A stretch of DNA of 64,000 nt from Xenophilus sp. E41 (lineage in GTDB: Bacteria > Pseudomonadota > Gammaproteobacteria > Burkholderiales > Burkholderiaceae_C): contig NZ_QPIB01000012.1 of NCBI RefSeq assembly GCF_003671765.1, forward strand, positions 114,758 to 178,757. Reading direction: 5' to 3'. Within the stretch, counting starts at the first letter, position 1. Every line of letters starts with the position of its first letter. Below, in pieces: positions 1 through 9,193 of the stretch. A program made the position numbers and the translations under genes. Below the pieces are notes generated by a model. The model was given only the letters and a program-made list of their open reading frames with translations, ran no database searches and was not told the origin of the DNA.

Positions 1-995
1 TTGGTGACGATCACGTCGGGCACGACGATGTTGCGCTCGACGTCGACGAAGCGCCGGCCCGGCTTGGGCTCGAGCCGCGCAATGAGCTGCATGGCCTGGC
101 GCACCTCGTCCTCGGTGCTGCGCGTCAGCGTGGCCAGGCGCCGGAAGTCGCGCTTGGCCAGCAGCTCCATCGGCTGCTTGCAGATGGCCAGGGCCACCTT
201 GCGCACGTCGGCGGCTTCGGGGTCGCCCTCGTCGTCCTCGGCGCCGGCGCGCAGCTGGATCGCCAGGCACTCGCCCAGGTCGCGCGCGCCCACGCCCACC
301 GGCTCCAGGCTCTGCAGCAGGCCCAGCGCGACCTGGAAGTGGTGCACCAGGTCGTCGAACTGGTCGTTGTCGTCGCCGGCCAGGCCCGAGGCCAGCGCGG
401 GCAGCGAGTCCTCGAGGTAGCCATCGTCGTTGAGCGATTCGATCAGGAAGCGCAGCGCGGCCGAGTCCTCGGGCGACAGGCGCAGCGACAGGGCCTGGCG
501 GTGCAGGAAGGCCTGCAGCGACTCCTGGCTGCGCGCCAGCTCGGTCGCATCGGCGCGCTCGTCGTCGCCGGCGTTGTTGTTGCGGGCCGGCGCGTCGCCG
601 CCCCACTCGGAATCGTCGGGCGCGAGGTCGACGGTGCCGTCGCCGTCCCAGTCGGGCTCGGAGGGTTCGCCCTCGACCGCGTCGGACACCGTGGACTCGG
701 TGTCATTCTGGCCTGCAGCGCCCGTCCCGTCCGCGGAAGTAGCCATGGAACTGGTAGCCAACTCGCCGGCATCCTCGCGCTCTTCGCGCGGCGCGGGCGT
801 GTCGGCCGCCTCGACGCCGAACTCCTCGCGCGGCGCCTCCTCGTTCAGGCGTTCGAGAAAAGGGTTGTCGTCGAGCATCTGCTCGACTTCCTGGCTGAGT
901 TCGAGCGTGGACAGCTGCAGCAGCCGGATCGACTGCTGCAATTGCGGCGTGAGCGCGAGGTGCTGCGAGACGCGCAGCGACAGGCCTTGCTTCAC
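1..995 (-). CDS. rpoN: RNA polymerase sigma-54 factor RpoN (3' end outside window)
   Basis: Sigma-54 directs RNA polymerase to -24/-12 promoters and needs AAA+ activators to open them. The 331 codons present start with MKQGLSLRVSQHLALTPQ and continue with the Gln/Leu-rich activator-interacting region I (QLQQSIRLLQLS). An acidic, Ala-rich region II follows, then the start of the core-binding region (LEPVGVGARDLGECL), and the window edge falls at GRRFVDVERNIVVPDVIVT, a well conserved stretch of this family. The GTG start at 993-995 is chosen because it gives the canonical MKQGLSLR N-terminus; the upstream ATG frame closes at once. The DNA-binding domain with the RpoN box lies beyond position 1. 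It sits 67 bp downstream of lptB, the usual lptA-lptB-rpoN order of proteobacteria. Confidence 0.95.
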   Translation of the reverse strand, partial: MKQGLSLRVSQHLALTPQLQQSIRLLQLSTLELSQEVEQMLDDNPFLERLNEEAPREEFGVEAADTPAPREEREDAGELATSSMATSADGTGAAGQNDTESTVSDAVEGEPSEPDWDGDGTVDLAPDDSEWGGDAPARNNNAGDDERADATELARSQESLQAFLHRQALSLRLSPEDSAALRFLIESLNDDGYLEDSLPALASGLAGDDNDQFDDLVHHFQVALGLLQSLEPVGVGARDLGECLAIQLRAGAEDDEGDPEAADVRKVALAICKQPMELLAKRDFRRLATLTRSTEDEVRQAMQLIARLEPKPGRRFVDVERNIVVPDVIVT

Positions 996-1062
996 GAAGC
1001 AACGCCTCCCACCGGGTCCAAAGGCCAGTCGGTCACGAGCGAAATCGGCATGCCGACCCCGG

Positions 1063-1857
1063 TCACATTCGGAAGTGCTCGCCTAGGTACACGCGGCGTA
1101 CCTCGGCGTTGTCGACGATCTCCGATGGCGTGCCTTGTGCCAGCACTTGCCCGTCGCTGATGATGAAGGCGTGGTCGCAGATGCCCAGCGTCTCACGCAC
1201 GTTGTGGTCGGTGATGAGCACGCCGATGCCGCGCTCCTTGAGGAAGCTGATGATCCGCTGGATCTCGATCACCGCGATCGGGTCGATGCCGGCAAAGGGC
1301 TCGTCCAGCAGGATGAAGCGCGGCTGCGTGGCCAGCGCGCGTGCGATCTCGACGCGGCGGCGTTCGCCGCCCGACAGCGCCAGCGCCGGCGAATCGCGCA
1401 GGTGGTCCACCCGCAGGTCGGCCAGCAGTTCCGACAGGCGCTCCTCGATGCGCGCCTTGGGCAAGGGCACCGCGCGGCCGCGCTCGTCGGTCTCGGTCTG
1501 CAGTTCCAGCACGGCGCGCACGTTCTCCTCGACGCTGAGCTTGCGGAAGATCGAGGCCTCCTGCGGCAGGTACGACAGGCCCATGCGCGCGCGGCGGTGG
1601 ATGGGCATGTGGGCGATCGGTTCGCCGTCGATGGTGATCTCGCCGGCGTCGGCCCGCACCAGGCCCACGATCATGTAGAACGAGGTGGTCTTGCCCGCGC
1701 CGTTGGGGCCCAGCAGCCCGACCACTTCGCCCTTCTGCACGTCGAGCGAGACGTCCTTGACGACCTTGCGGCTGCCGTAGGTCTTCTGCAGGCCGCGCGC
1801 CTCCAGGCGGCTGCCGGCCACCCCCTTGTCGGCCCCGGGAATCACCGCCTCGATCAC
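1063..1857 (-). CDS. lptB: LPS export ABC transporter ATP-binding protein LptB
   Basis: LptB is the cytoplasmic ATPase that powers LptFG extraction of lipopolysaccharide from the inner membrane. About 264 aa are encoded, the usual size. Visible motifs are Walker A GPNGAGKT, the signature LSGGERRR, Walker [14 protein letters not shown] and the H-loop ITDHNV. The Q-loop [11 protein letters not shown] is typical of the LptB/LivF branch. The GTG start at 1855-1857 overlaps the lptA stop as GTGA, which suggests translational coupling; two further in-frame GTG codons 4 and 12 residues downstream cannot be excluded. It lies between lptA and rpoN. Confidence 0.95.
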   Translation of the reverse strand: MIEAVIPGADKGVAGSRLEARGLQKTYGSRKVVKDVSLDVQKGEVVGLLGPNGAGKTTSFYMIVGLVRADAGEITIDGEPIAHMPIHRRARMGLSYLPQEASIFRKLSVEENVRAVLELQTETDERGRAVPLPKARIEERLSELLADLRVDHLRDSPALALSGGERRRVEIARALATQPRFILLDEPFAGIDPIAVIEIQRIISFLKERGIGVLITDHNVRETLGICDHAFIISDGQVLAQGTPSEIVDNAEVRRVYLGEHFRM

Positions 1858-2567
1858 GGGCGCGATCCCTGGCTGTCCAGCGTGGTGCTGGGCCGCAGGC
1901 CCTTGCCGGCCGGTGTGGCGGGCGCCGGCGCGGGTGCGGCGGCGGGCGCCGGGCTGCGTCCGGCTGCCGCGGCGCCGGCCCCGGCGGCCTTGGGCGTGAG
2001 GATGGCGCGCACGCGGCTGCCGGGCTGGCCGGTCGACACGCTGGCGTCGGGCGGCAGCGGTGCGCCGTTGACGGTGAAGGTGTCGTTGCTCTGGTCGTAG
2101 ACGATCAGCGGGCCGGTGGTCTCGTCGTTCACCGTCGCGCCGATCAGGCGGCGCATCACGGCGCGGCGGATGAACTTCACGTTGTCGGCGCGGCCGTCGT
2201 ATTCGATGACCTCCGACTCGCCCTCGATCCACTCGTCCGGGCCGGCGTCGCGCTTCTGCTTGTAGTAGGCGCGCTGGCCGGGCGCGGCGGTGACCACGCC
2301 GTACTGGTAGCCGTCCGGGTCCTGGCGCACGTCGATGCGCGCGCCCCGGATGATGATCGTGCCCTTGGTGACCACCACGCGGCCGGTGAAGACGCTGGTC
2401 TGCTTGAGGTCGTCGTAGCGCATCGAGTCGGCCTCGATGTTCATCGGCTTGGTCCGGTCGGCCTTCTCGGCGTGGGCGCCGACGGCGGCAGCCAGGGCGA
2501 GCACGCACAGGGCGGTGCGGGTGAGGCGACGAAGGGAAAGGGGGGAGGACGGAACGCGGTGTGTCAT
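1854..2567 (-). CDS. lptA: LPS transport periplasmic protein LptA
   Basis: LptA forms the periplasmic bridge that carries LPS from LptC to LptD. The 237-aa product has an N-terminal signal peptide ([21 protein letters not shown]) followed by the OstA/LptA beta-jellyroll domain ([20 protein letters not shown], about residues 42-175). The C-terminus carries an Ala/Pro-rich tail of about 45 residues that is longer than in E. coli LptA and probably disordered. Its stop overlaps the lptB start. No lptC is seen directly upstream; the neighbouring gene is dsbA, beyond a terminator. Confidence 0.93.
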   Translation of the reverse strand: MTHRVPSSPLSLRRLTRTALCVLALAAAVGAHAEKADRTKPMNIEADSMRYDDLKQTSVFTGRVVVTKGTIIIRGARIDVRQDPDGYQYGVVTAAPGQRAYYKQKRDAGPDEWIEGESEVIEYDGRADNVKFIRRAVMRRLIGATVNDETTGPLIVYDQSNDTFTVNGAPLPPDASVSTGQPGSRVRAILTPKAAGAGAAAAGRSPAPAAAPAPAPATPAGKGLRPSTTLDSQGSRP

Positions 2568-2623
2568 AGAGGCACGAAACTTGCTGGCATTGTATGCCGG
2601 CCTGCGGACATCGCTATGCCCAA

Positions 2624-2650
2624 GAACGAAAGCCCGCCGGAGCGGGCTTG
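2624..2650 (-). terminator. Rho-independent terminator downstream of dsbA
   Basis: Read on the minus strand there is a stem AGCCCGC / GCGGGCT with a 4-nt loop followed by TTCGTT. It lies 42 bp after the dsbA stop and before the lptA start, so it probably ends the argS-SPOR-dsbA transcript. Confidence 0.75.
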
Positions 2651-2691
2651 CGGGCGACGGCAGCGCGCCAACGCGCCCACCGGAGGCCGGA

Positions 2692-3339
2692 TCAGCCCTT
2701 CTTCGCCTGGGCGATCAGGGCGTCGGTCACCTGCAGCGCACGGCTCAGCGAGCCCGCGGTCTCGCCATCGACGTACCAGCGGCCCGCCACGCCCAGCGCG
2801 GGCACCCCGCCCACCTTGTAGGCGTCGGTCATCTGCGTCGCGCGCTTGGCCTTGCCGGCCACGCCGAAGGACTTGTAAGTGTCGGCGAACTTCTTCGCAT
2901 CCAGGCCGGGCTGCTTCTCGGCCCAGGCCAGGATGGCGTCGTCGCCGAACAGGCGCTGGCGCTCCTGGTGGATGGCCTGGAAGATCTTCATCTGGAACTC
3001 GTCGACCTTGCCCAGCGCTTCCAGCGTGTAGTACATCTTCTGCTTGGCCTCGACGTCGTTGCCCACGAAGGGCACCGGGATGCGGCGGAAGCTGACGTTG
3101 GCGGGCAGGGTCTTGACCCAGGCCTCGAGCTGCGGCTCGAAGGCCGCGCAGTGCGGGCAGTTGTACGAGAAGAACTCCACCACCTCGACCTTGCCGGCCG
3201 GGGCGTCGACCGGCGCGGGCTTGCCGAGCACGATGTAGTCCTTGCCGGCGGCGAAGCCGCCCTGCGCATGGACGGTGCCGGCCAGCGGCAGCAGCGACAC
3301 CGCGGCGGCGGTGGCGATCGAAAAGTCACGACGTTTCAT
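2692..3339 (-). CDS. dsbA: Thiol:disulfide interchange protein DsbA
   Basis: Periplasmic oxidase that introduces disulfide bonds into exported proteins and is re-oxidised by DsbB. The 215-aa protein begins MKRRDFSIATAAAVSLLPLA, a signal peptide ending at VHAQ. The thioredoxin fold carries the active site FFSYNCPHCAAFEP (CPHC, the classic DsbA dipeptide) and the cis-proline loop VGGVPALGV. It is the last gene of a minus-strand run argS-SPOR-dsbA and is followed by a hairpin terminator. Confidence 0.95.
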   Translation of the reverse strand: MKRRDFSIATAAAVSLLPLAGTVHAQGGFAAGKDYIVLGKPAPVDAPAGKVEVVEFFSYNCPHCAAFEPQLEAWVKTLPANVSFRRIPVPFVGNDVEAKQKMYYTLEALGKVDEFQMKIFQAIHQERQRLFGDDAILAWAEKQPGLDAKKFADTYKSFGVAGKAKRATQMTDAYKVGGVPALGVAGRWYVDGETAGSLSRALQVTDALIAQAKKG

Positions 3340-3460
3340 TTGGAATGCTTTCTAGAGGGCTGCTGACAGAGCGCGGGCGCGGCGGGGAGTTCCCGCCCGC
3401 CTTCATCAACGGGGCCGCGCCCGCAGCAGAGCACGGGCGCCGCATAAAGAACGGTAAAGC

Positions 3461-4156
3461 TCAGCGCTGGACACGGACCAGCGCCGCATCGAAGCCGCCG
3501 CCGTCCAGGCGGTCCTTCAGGCGGTCGGCGTCGTCCTTCTTGTTGAACGGGCCGGCGCGCACGCGGAAGACCGTGCGACCGGCCTGCTCGCGCTCGGTGA
3601 CCTTGGCCTCGACGCCCATCAGCGACAGCTTGGCGCGCTGCGCCTCGGCGTCGTCGTTGGTGCGGAAGGCGCCGGCCTGCACGAAGTACACGAAGGGATC
3701 GGGCCCGGTGGTCGGCGGCGCCGACGCGACCGTCGTCGACGGCGGGTTGCCGCCGGCGCGCGAGCGCGCGAAGTCGCCCAGCGGATCGGTCGAGGTGGAC
3801 GGCGCCGTGGCCGGCTTGGGTGCCACCACGACCGGCGCCGGGGCCGGCGCATTGAGCGTGCCGGTGCTCGCGGGCGCGCCCGCGACGGCCGGGGCCGTGG
3901 GGGCCGGTGCCGGTGCGATCGGCTGCGGCGGGGTGCGCGGGGCCTGCGGCTTGCCGGCCAGCGGGGAGTTCGGGTCCCAGTCGCGGTTCTTGCGGGCCTC
4001 GGCCTCGTCCTGGTCGGCGCCGCGCGGCTGGTTCTTGGTGACGAACGGGATCGGCACCTTGGTCACGTAGACCGCCACGCCGAGGGCCACGCCGAGCCCC
4101 AGCACGACGCCCACGATCAGGCCGATGACGAAATTCCCTCTTTGTCTGCTTCTCAT
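3461..4156 (-). CDS. SPOR-domain inner-membrane protein (FtsN-like)
   Basis: Predicted bitopic cell-division/peptidoglycan-associated protein of 231 aa. A short cytoplasmic N-terminus (MRSRQRGN) is followed by one transmembrane helix (FVIGLIVGVVLGLGVALGV). Next comes a long Pro/Ala-rich periplasmic linker (about residues 45-145), then a C-terminal SPOR domain (about 150-231; FVYFVQAGAFRTNDDAEAQR, later FRVRAGPFNKKDDADRLKD). SPOR domains bind denuded septal glycan. The layout matches FtsN/DedD-type proteins, but orthology to FtsN is not proven. It starts 13 nt after argS and is probably cotranscribed with it. Confidence 0.85.
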   Translation of the reverse strand: MRSRQRGNFVIGLIVGVVLGLGVALGVAVYVTKVPIPFVTKNQPRGADQDEAEARKNRDWDPNSPLAGKPQAPRTPPQPIAPAPAPTAPAVAGAPASTGTLNAPAPAPVVVAPKPATAPSTSTDPLGDFARSRAGGNPPSTTVASAPPTTGPDPFVYFVQAGAFRTNDDAEAQRAKLSLMGVEAKVTEREQAGRTVFRVRAGPFNKKDDADRLKDRLDGGGFDAALVRVQR

Positions 4157-4169
4157 GGGTGGTAATGGC

Positions 4170-5846
4170 TCACATCTTGCGCGGTGCGCTCACGCCGAGC
4201 ACCGCCAGGCCATTGTGCAGCACCTGTGCGGTGGCGGCGACCAGGGCCAGCCGGGCCTTCTTCACGGCTTCGTCCTCGACCAGGATGCGCTCGGCGTCGT
4301 AGTAGCTGTGGTAGGCCGCGGCCAGTTCGCGCAGGTAGAAGGTGACGTCGTGCGGCGCGAAGTCGCGCGCGGCGGCCGCCAGCATGTCGGGGTACCTGGC
4401 CAGCAGCAGCATGAGCGGCTGCGCCGCCTCGGTCGCCAGGGGCGCGAGGTCGACGTCCTTCAGCACGGCCGGGTCGGTGCCTTCCTTGTCGAGCACCGAG
4501 CAGATGCGCGCATGCGCGTACTGCACGTAGTACACCGGGTTGTCGTTGTTCTTCTGCACCGCCAGGTCGACGTCGAAGGTGTACTCGGTGTCGGGCTTGC
4601 GGCTGAGCAGGAAGAAGCGCACCGCGTCGGTGCTGGTCCACTCGATCAGGTCGCGCAGGGTGACGTAGCTGCCGGCGCGCTTGGAGATCTTGACCTCCTC
4701 GCTGCCGCGCATCACCCGCACCATGGTGTGCAGCACGTAGTCGGGGTAACCCTCGGGGATGCCTTCGCCGACCGCCTGCAGGCCGGCGCGCACGCGCGCG
4801 ATGGTGCCGTGGTGGTCGGTGCCCTGGATGTTGACCACGCGGTGGAAGCCGCGCTCCCACTTGGCCAGGTGGTAGGCGACGTCGGGAACGAAGTACGTGT
4901 ACGTGCCGTCGCCCTTGCGCATCACGCGGTCCTTGTCGTCGCCGTACTCGGTCGACTTCAGCCACAGGGCGCCATCCTGCTCGTAGGTCTTGCCGGCGGC
5001 GATGAGCTTGTTCACGGTGGCCTCGACGCGGCCGCTGGTGTACAGGCTGGACTCGAGGTAGTAGTTGTCGAAGCGCACCTGGAAGGCCTGCAGGTCCAGG
5101 TCCTGCTCGTGGCGCAGATAGGCGACCGCGAACTGGCGGATCGAATCGAGGTCGTTCACGTCGCCGCTGGCCGTGTACTCCCGGTCGTCGGACTTGACGG
5201 TCTTCTTCGCCAGGAAGTCGGCCGCGATGTCGGCGATGTAGTCGCCGTTGTAGGCCTGCTCGGGCCATTCGGGGTCGCCGGGCTTGAAGCCGCGCGCGCG
5301 CAGCTGCGTGCTGTTGGCCAGGGTATGGATCTGGACGCCGGCGTCGTTGTAATAGAACTCGCGCCACACCTGCGCGCCCTGTGCGTCGAGCAGGTTGCAG
5401 ATCGCATCGCCCAGCGCGGCCTGGCGGCCGTGGCCCACGTGCAGCGGGCCGGTCGGGTTGGCCGAGACGAATTCGACCAGCACCTTGCCGCCCGAGGCGG
5501 CCGGCTTGCGGCCGAAGCCGGCACCGGCCTCGAGCACCTCGCGCACCACCTGCTGCTTGGCGGCGGGCTTGAGGCGGATGTTGAGGAAGCCGGGCCCGGC
5601 GATCTCGATCGCATCGACCCAGCGCTGGAAGGCCGGGCGGGCGAGCAGGTCCTCGCGCAGGGCCTCGCCGAGCTGGCGGGGGTTCTTCTTGAGCGGCTTG
5701 GCGAGCTGCATCGCCGCGGTGCAGGCGAAGTCGCCGTGCGCGGCGACCTTGGGCGATTCGAAGGCGGCGCGGCTGCCGGCGCCCGGCTCGAGGGCCTCGA
5801 GCGCCTGGCCCAGGTCGGCCAGCAGCTCCTGTTTGACTGTAAGCAT
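4170..5846 (-). CDS. argS: Arginyl-tRNA synthetase
   Basis: Class I aminoacyl-tRNA synthetase that charges tRNA-Arg. The 558-aa product has the N-terminal Add-1 domain (about 1-100). The HIGH-type motif is in [16 protein letters not shown], and the KMSKS-equivalent is [18 protein letters not shown] anticodon-binding domain occupies the C-terminus ([13 protein letters not shown] onward). Length and motifs are normal. It heads the argS-SPOR-dsbA operon. Confidence 0.97.
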   Translation of the reverse strand: MLTVKQELLADLGQALEALEPGAGSRAAFESPKVAAHGDFACTAAMQLAKPLKKNPRQLGEALREDLLARPAFQRWVDAIEIAGPGFLNIRLKPAAKQQVVREVLEAGAGFGRKPAASGGKVLVEFVSANPTGPLHVGHGRQAALGDAICNLLDAQGAQVWREFYYNDAGVQIHTLANSTQLRARGFKPGDPEWPEQAYNGDYIADIAADFLAKKTVKSDDREYTASGDVNDLDSIRQFAVAYLRHEQDLDLQAFQVRFDNYYLESSLYTSGRVEATVNKLIAAGKTYEQDGALWLKSTEYGDDKDRVMRKGDGTYTYFVPDVAYHLAKWERGFHRVVNIQGTDHHGTIARVRAGLQAVGEGIPEGYPDYVLHTMVRVMRGSEEVKISKRAGSYVTLRDLIEWTSTDAVRFFLLSRKPDTEYTFDVDLAVQKNNDNPVYYVQYAHARICSVLDKEGTDPAVLKDVDLAPLATEAAQPLMLLLARYPDMLAAAARDFAPHDVTFYLRELAAAYHSYYDAERILVEDEAVKKARLALVAATAQVLHNGLAVLGVSAPRKM

Positions 5847-6019
5847 CGACGGATTTTATCGGGGGCAAACCCGCAGGCGCCGCGCGGGGAGGATGTCAGC
5901 CGGGCGCGCCTGCGGTACGTTAGAGGCCGAGGTCCGACTCCGGGCCCGGCGCCGGCCAGCGGCAGGTGCCTGAAGGGAACCGTCACTTTTTTCACCACCC
6001 TGCTCAGGAAACACACACC

Positions 6020-6373
6020 ATGAAAAAGCTCCTCTCCCTGATCGCACTGGGCGCCGCCCTGTCCTTCAACGCCATGGCGCAGACCACGGCACCTGCCGCC
6101 GCAGCGCCGGCGGCCGCGCCTGCAGCGGCAGCACCGGCCAAGGCGCCCACCGCCCAGCAAGGCAAGATGGCCACCTGCAATGCCGACCCCAAGGCCAAGG
6201 AACTCAAGGGCGACGAGCGCAAGGCCTTCATGAAGGAGTGCCTGTCGGCCAGCAAGCAGGAAAAGCAGCAGACCAAGATGAAGACCTGCAACGCCGATCC
6301 CAAGGCCAAGGAACTCAAGGGCGACGCCCGCAAGGCCTTCATGAAGGAGTGCCTGAGCAACAAGGCGGCGTAA
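6020..6373 (+). CDS. PsiF-repeat exported protein
   Basis: Small periplasmic protein of unknown function (117 aa). MKKLLSLIALGAALSFNAMA is a signal peptide. An Ala/Pro tract follows, then two near-identical PsiF repeats (NADPKAKELKGDERKAFMKE and NADPKAKELKGDARKAFMKE), each with a Cys before and after. E. coli PsiF is phosphate-starvation inducible; whether that holds here is not visible. The ATG at 6020 is chosen because it yields the signal peptide; an upstream in-frame start at 5966 would destroy it. Confidence 0.85.
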   Translation: MKKLLSLIALGAALSFNAMAQTTAPAAAAPAAAPAAAAPAKAPTAQQGKMATCNADPKAKELKGDERKAFMKECLSASKQEKQQTKMKTCNADPKAKELKGDARKAFMKECLSNKAA

Positions 6374-6392
6374 CGGCTTCGCCAAGGAGAAA

Positions 6393-6420
6393 ACAAAGCC
6401 CCGCACCTGCGGGGCTTTGT
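6393..6420 (+). terminator. Rho-independent terminator, convergent gap
   Basis: A perfect 12-bp stem (ACAAAGCCCCGC / GCGGGGCTTTGT) with a 4-nt loop lies between the PsiF-repeat gene and the convergent DUF2214-like gene. It has A- and T-rich flanks on both sides and could end transcripts from both directions. Confidence 0.85.
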
Positions 6421-6449
6421 CCTTCAGGCCGCTTCGCGGAGGGGCCGAG

Positions 6450-6902
6450 CTACTTTCCGAAGCCGCGCGCGAGGAAGACGGCGAACAGCGGGATCACCGC
6501 GATCAGGTGCGCCTGCACCATCACCAGCTTGCGCGTCTTCTTCACCTCGGCCTCGGCGGGCAGCGCGCCCGTGGCGCGCAGCTGCTTGCGCCAGCGCAGG
6601 TAGGTGAGCGTCGGGAAGATCGAGATCACGCCGACGATGACGAAGAGCGTGAACTTCACGTGCAGCAAGGGGTTGGTCCAGTACCAGGCCGTGCCCTTCA
6701 CGCCCCACACGGTTCGCACGATGCCGGTGGCCAGCACGGCCATGGCGGCGATGCCGTAGACCATGTCCACCCGCGCGAGGCGCTCGACCACCTTCGCATT
6801 GAGCCACTCCACGCGGCACAGCGCCGCCTCGCTGGCGATGAAGACGACCATCGTCAGGATGGCCAGCAGGTGCAGGTAGGCGAGGATGGCTTCGAGGGTC
6901 AT
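6450..6902 (-). CDS. DUF2214-like integral membrane protein
   Basis: A 150-aa protein with four hydrophobic segments (about residues 5-27, 48-66, 82-102, 128-146). The sequence style (LLHVKFTLFVIVGVISIFPT, WRKQL) resembles the DUF2214 family of small membrane proteins with no established role. The ATG at 6900-6902 opens directly onto the first helix (MTLEAILAYLHLLAILTMVV). It stands alone between the PsiF gene and a LysR regulator. Confidence 0.75.
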   Translation of the reverse strand: MTLEAILAYLHLLAILTMVVFIASEAALCRVEWLNAKVVERLARVDMVYGIAAMAVLATGIVRTVWGVKGTAWYWTNPLLHVKFTLFVIVGVISIFPTLTYLRWRKQLRATGALPAEAEVKKTRKLVMVQAHLIAVIPLFAVFLARGFGK

Positions 6903-7033
6903 CGCGGCGGCTTTCGTCGTGGGTGGCAAAGGTCGACGGATTGTGCCGCGCAGCCGCGTCCTGGCCGGCCCGAGCGACGAAGTGCCGCCTTGCGGCGCGA
7001 AACGCACGCACGCAGGCGCGGACGGCGTGTCGC

Positions 7034-7981
7034 TCAGCCCGCCGCGCGGCCCCAGTAGTCCGGCCGCGCGTAATGCGCCTTGAGGAAATCCAGCCACAGC
7101 CGCACCCGAAGCGGCAGATGCTTGCGCTGCGGGAACACGGCGTAGATGCCGTTGGGCGGCGCGGCGAAGCGGTCGAGCACCGGCACCAGCAGACCGGCGT
7201 CGATCTCGGCCTCCACCTCCCAGGTGCTGCGCCAGGCGATGCCGTGGCCCGCCAGGCACCAGTCGTGCAGCACCTGCCCGTCGGAGCAATCGAGCGGGCC
7301 ACTGGGCTTGAGGTGGATCACTTCCTCGGCGTCGCCATCCGTCGCGCTGGCCCCGCTGCGCGGCACGCGGAATGCCCATCCACGCGTCTGCGACGCATCG
7401 CTGCTGAGCGTCAGGCAGGCGAAGCGCACCAGGTCCGTGGGATGCTGCGGCACGCCGTGGCGGCGCAGGAATTCCGGCGTGGCGACGCAGCGGCGCCGGT
7501 TGTCGGCCAGCCGCATGCTCACGAGCGACGAATCCGGCAGGTCGCCCACGCGAACGGCGCAATCGAAGTTCTCGCCCGCCATGTCGATCACCCGGTCGCT
7601 GAGGTTCAGTGAGATGGTCACCTCCGGGTGCAGCTCGTGGAAGCGCGGCACCAGGGGCGCCACGTGGCGACGCCCGAATCCCGCCGGGGCGGTGACGCGC
7701 AGGTGCCCGCTGGCCTTGACGCCCCCGGCGCTGACGCTGGCCTCGGCATTGGCGAGCTCGGTCAGCAGGCGCTGGCAGTCCTCCAGGAAGGCGCTGCCCT
7801 CGTGCGTGAGCGTGAGGCGGCGCGTGGTGCGCAGCAGCAGCTTGACACCCAGGCGCTCCTCCAGCGCGTCGATGCGCCGCCCGACGATGGCCGGCGCCAC
7901 GCCCTCGGCCTTCGCCGCGGCGGTGAGGCTGCCCCGCGTGGCGACGGCGACGAAAGTTTCGAGCTGGGTGAGGCGGTCCAT
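7034..7981 (-). CDS. LysR-family transcriptional regulator
   Basis: DNA-binding regulator of 315 aa. The N-terminal winged HTH (MDRLTQLETFVAVATRGSLT ... AEGVAPAIVGRRIDALEERL, residues 1-60) is followed by the LysR substrate-binding domain (about 90-295), which ends LWLDFLKAHYARP, typical of the large LTTR group used by betaproteobacteria for aromatic/quinone stress and other catabolic genes. Its target is not evident; the divergent side holds only a repeat and another minus-strand regulator. Confidence 0.9.
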   Translation of the reverse strand: MDRLTQLETFVAVATRGSLTAAAKAEGVAPAIVGRRIDALEERLGVKLLLRTTRRLTLTHEGSAFLEDCQRLLTELANAEASVSAGGVKASGHLRVTAPAGFGRRHVAPLVPRFHELHPEVTISLNLSDRVIDMAGENFDCAVRVGDLPDSSLVSMRLADNRRRCVATPEFLRRHGVPQHPTDLVRFACLTLSSDASQTRGWAFRVPRSGASATDGDAEEVIHLKPSGPLDCSDGQVLHDWCLAGHGIAWRSTWEVEAEIDAGLLVPVLDRFAAPPNGIYAVFPQRKHLPLRVRLWLDFLKAHYARPDYWGRAAG

Positions 7982-8025
7982 CGGGCGCCGATTATGCGAG
8001 CCGGCCCGGCCGCGCTGCCCCGACC

Positions 8026-8092
8026 TTCAAGCAAAAAGGGGCCACCGCGCCCGCCACACGGGCGCTGTCAGCTATGGTTTCGATAGCAAGCG
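8026..8092. repeat. ~60-bp interspersed repeat, copy 1
   Basis: On the minus strand it reads GCTATCG...ATAGCT...GCGCCCGTGTGGCGGGCG...CCTTTTTGCTTGAA. The same pattern recurs at 19866, 24667, 35032, 46507, 55237 and 62880. Its inner part GCGCCCGnnnGGCGGGCG can fold. It fills the gap between two LysR genes. Confidence 0.75.
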
Positions 8093-8093
8093 C

Positions 8094-9005
8094 TCATTCG
8101 ATCTCGCGCGCGCAGTCGGCCATCACCTCGCGCAGCCAGGCGTGGGCGGGCGAGTGGTCGGTGCGCGGGTGCCAGAGCATGCGGACGTCGAAGGTGGGCA
8201 AGTCCAGCGGGATGTCGAAGGGCTCGACCTCGGCCATGCGCATCATGCGGCGTGCGAGGCGGGCCGGGATGCTGGCCACCATGTCCGAGGTCTCCAGCAC
8301 GAAGGGCAGCGCCAGGAAGTTGGGCTTGGTCATGCGCACCTGGCGACGCAGGCCGTGCGGTTCCAGCGCGGCGTCGATCTGCACGTTGTAGATCTGCGCC
8401 GACACCAGCTCGATGGTGACGTGCGGCAGCGCGCAGAAGGCCGCCACGTGCAGCGTCGTGCGATGCACCGGGTGCGCGCGCGCCGCCAGGCCGAGGAAGC
8501 GGTCCGAGAAGAGGCGCCGGCCCTTGAGGTGCTCGGGCGCGTTGGGGAAGTAGGTCAGCGCCAGGTCCAGCTCGCCGGCGGCCATCATATCGGCGAAATG
8601 GTGCGGGTTGGTCTGCAGCACGTGCAGGCGCACGCCCGGCGCCTCGCGGCGGACGCGGCGCATCACGGCCGGCATCATCAGCAGGTCGATGTAGTCGATG
8701 ACGATCAGCCGGAAAGTCTGCGAGGCCGCCGCGGGGTCGAAGCGGGCCGGCTCCAGCACGCGCTCGAGCGCGACGATCGCCTCCTGCACACGGGGCCACA
8801 GCAGCAGGGCCAGTTCCGTGGGCATCCAGCCCGTGCCGCTTCGCATCAGCAGCTCGTCGCCCGTGAGGTCGCGCAGCTTGGCCAGCGACACACTCATCGA
8901 CGACTGGCTGATCTCCAGCCGCTCCGCCGCGCGCGTGATGTGGCGCTCGCGCAGCAGCGCATCGAAGGCGCGCAGCAGTTGCAGATCGAGGTCGTGCATC
9001 TTCAT
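8094..9005 (-). CDS. LysR-family transcriptional regulator (NodD/NahR-like branch)
   Basis: A 303-aa regulator starting MKMHDLDLQLLRAFDALLRE. The HTH (RHITRAAERLEISQSSMSVS) and the LRAFDALLRERHITRAAE style are typical of the NodD/NahR/PcpR branch of LysR regulators, which commonly control divergent catabolic operons. The effector domain spans about 95-300. The internal ATG at 9003-9005 is used; the frame stays open a further 65 codons upstream but has no family-like sequence. It is divergent from the cupin-hydrolase-Bug receptor set, which is the likely target. Confidence 0.9.
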   Translation of the reverse strand: MKMHDLDLQLLRAFDALLRERHITRAAERLEISQSSMSVSLAKLRDLTGDELLMRSGTGWMPTELALLLWPRVQEAIVALERVLEPARFDPAAASQTFRLIVIDYIDLLMMPAVMRRVRREAPGVRLHVLQTNPHHFADMMAAGELDLALTYFPNAPEHLKGRRLFSDRFLGLAARAHPVHRTTLHVAAFCALPHVTIELVSAQIYNVQIDAALEPHGLRRQVRMTKPNFLALPFVLETSDMVASIPARLARRMMRMAEVEPFDIPLDLPTFDVRMLWHPRTDHSPAHAWLREVMADCAREIE

Positions 9006-9099
9006 GCGCCGATCTTGCCTGCCCGAGCGGCGGGTGCACCGGCCCATCGGTGGAAACCCGCAGGCGCCATCGACCGCCGCGATGGCGGGCATCGCATCG

Positions 9100-9109
9100 C
9101 GCAATTGCG
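9100..9109. promoter_or_regulatory. Possible LysR operator palindrome
   Basis: CGCAATTGCG is a perfect 10-bp palindrome in the 188-bp divergent gap between the LysR gene and the cupin gene, in an otherwise GC-rich spacer. Position and symmetry suit a LysR recognition half-site pair. No -10/-35 pair could be assigned with confidence. Confidence 0.35.
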
Positions 9110-9193
9110 GCGCGGCCGGCGCGCCGGCCACACTGCGCCCCGTCCGGCCCCCCCCATTCCTGTTCCACGCTTCCTTCCAGAGAGACACCCACG

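Noticed and set aside
4125-6023. A 632-codon plus-strand frame opposite argS
   Set aside because: Antisense shadow of argS with a low-complexity His/Val/Glu-rich translation.
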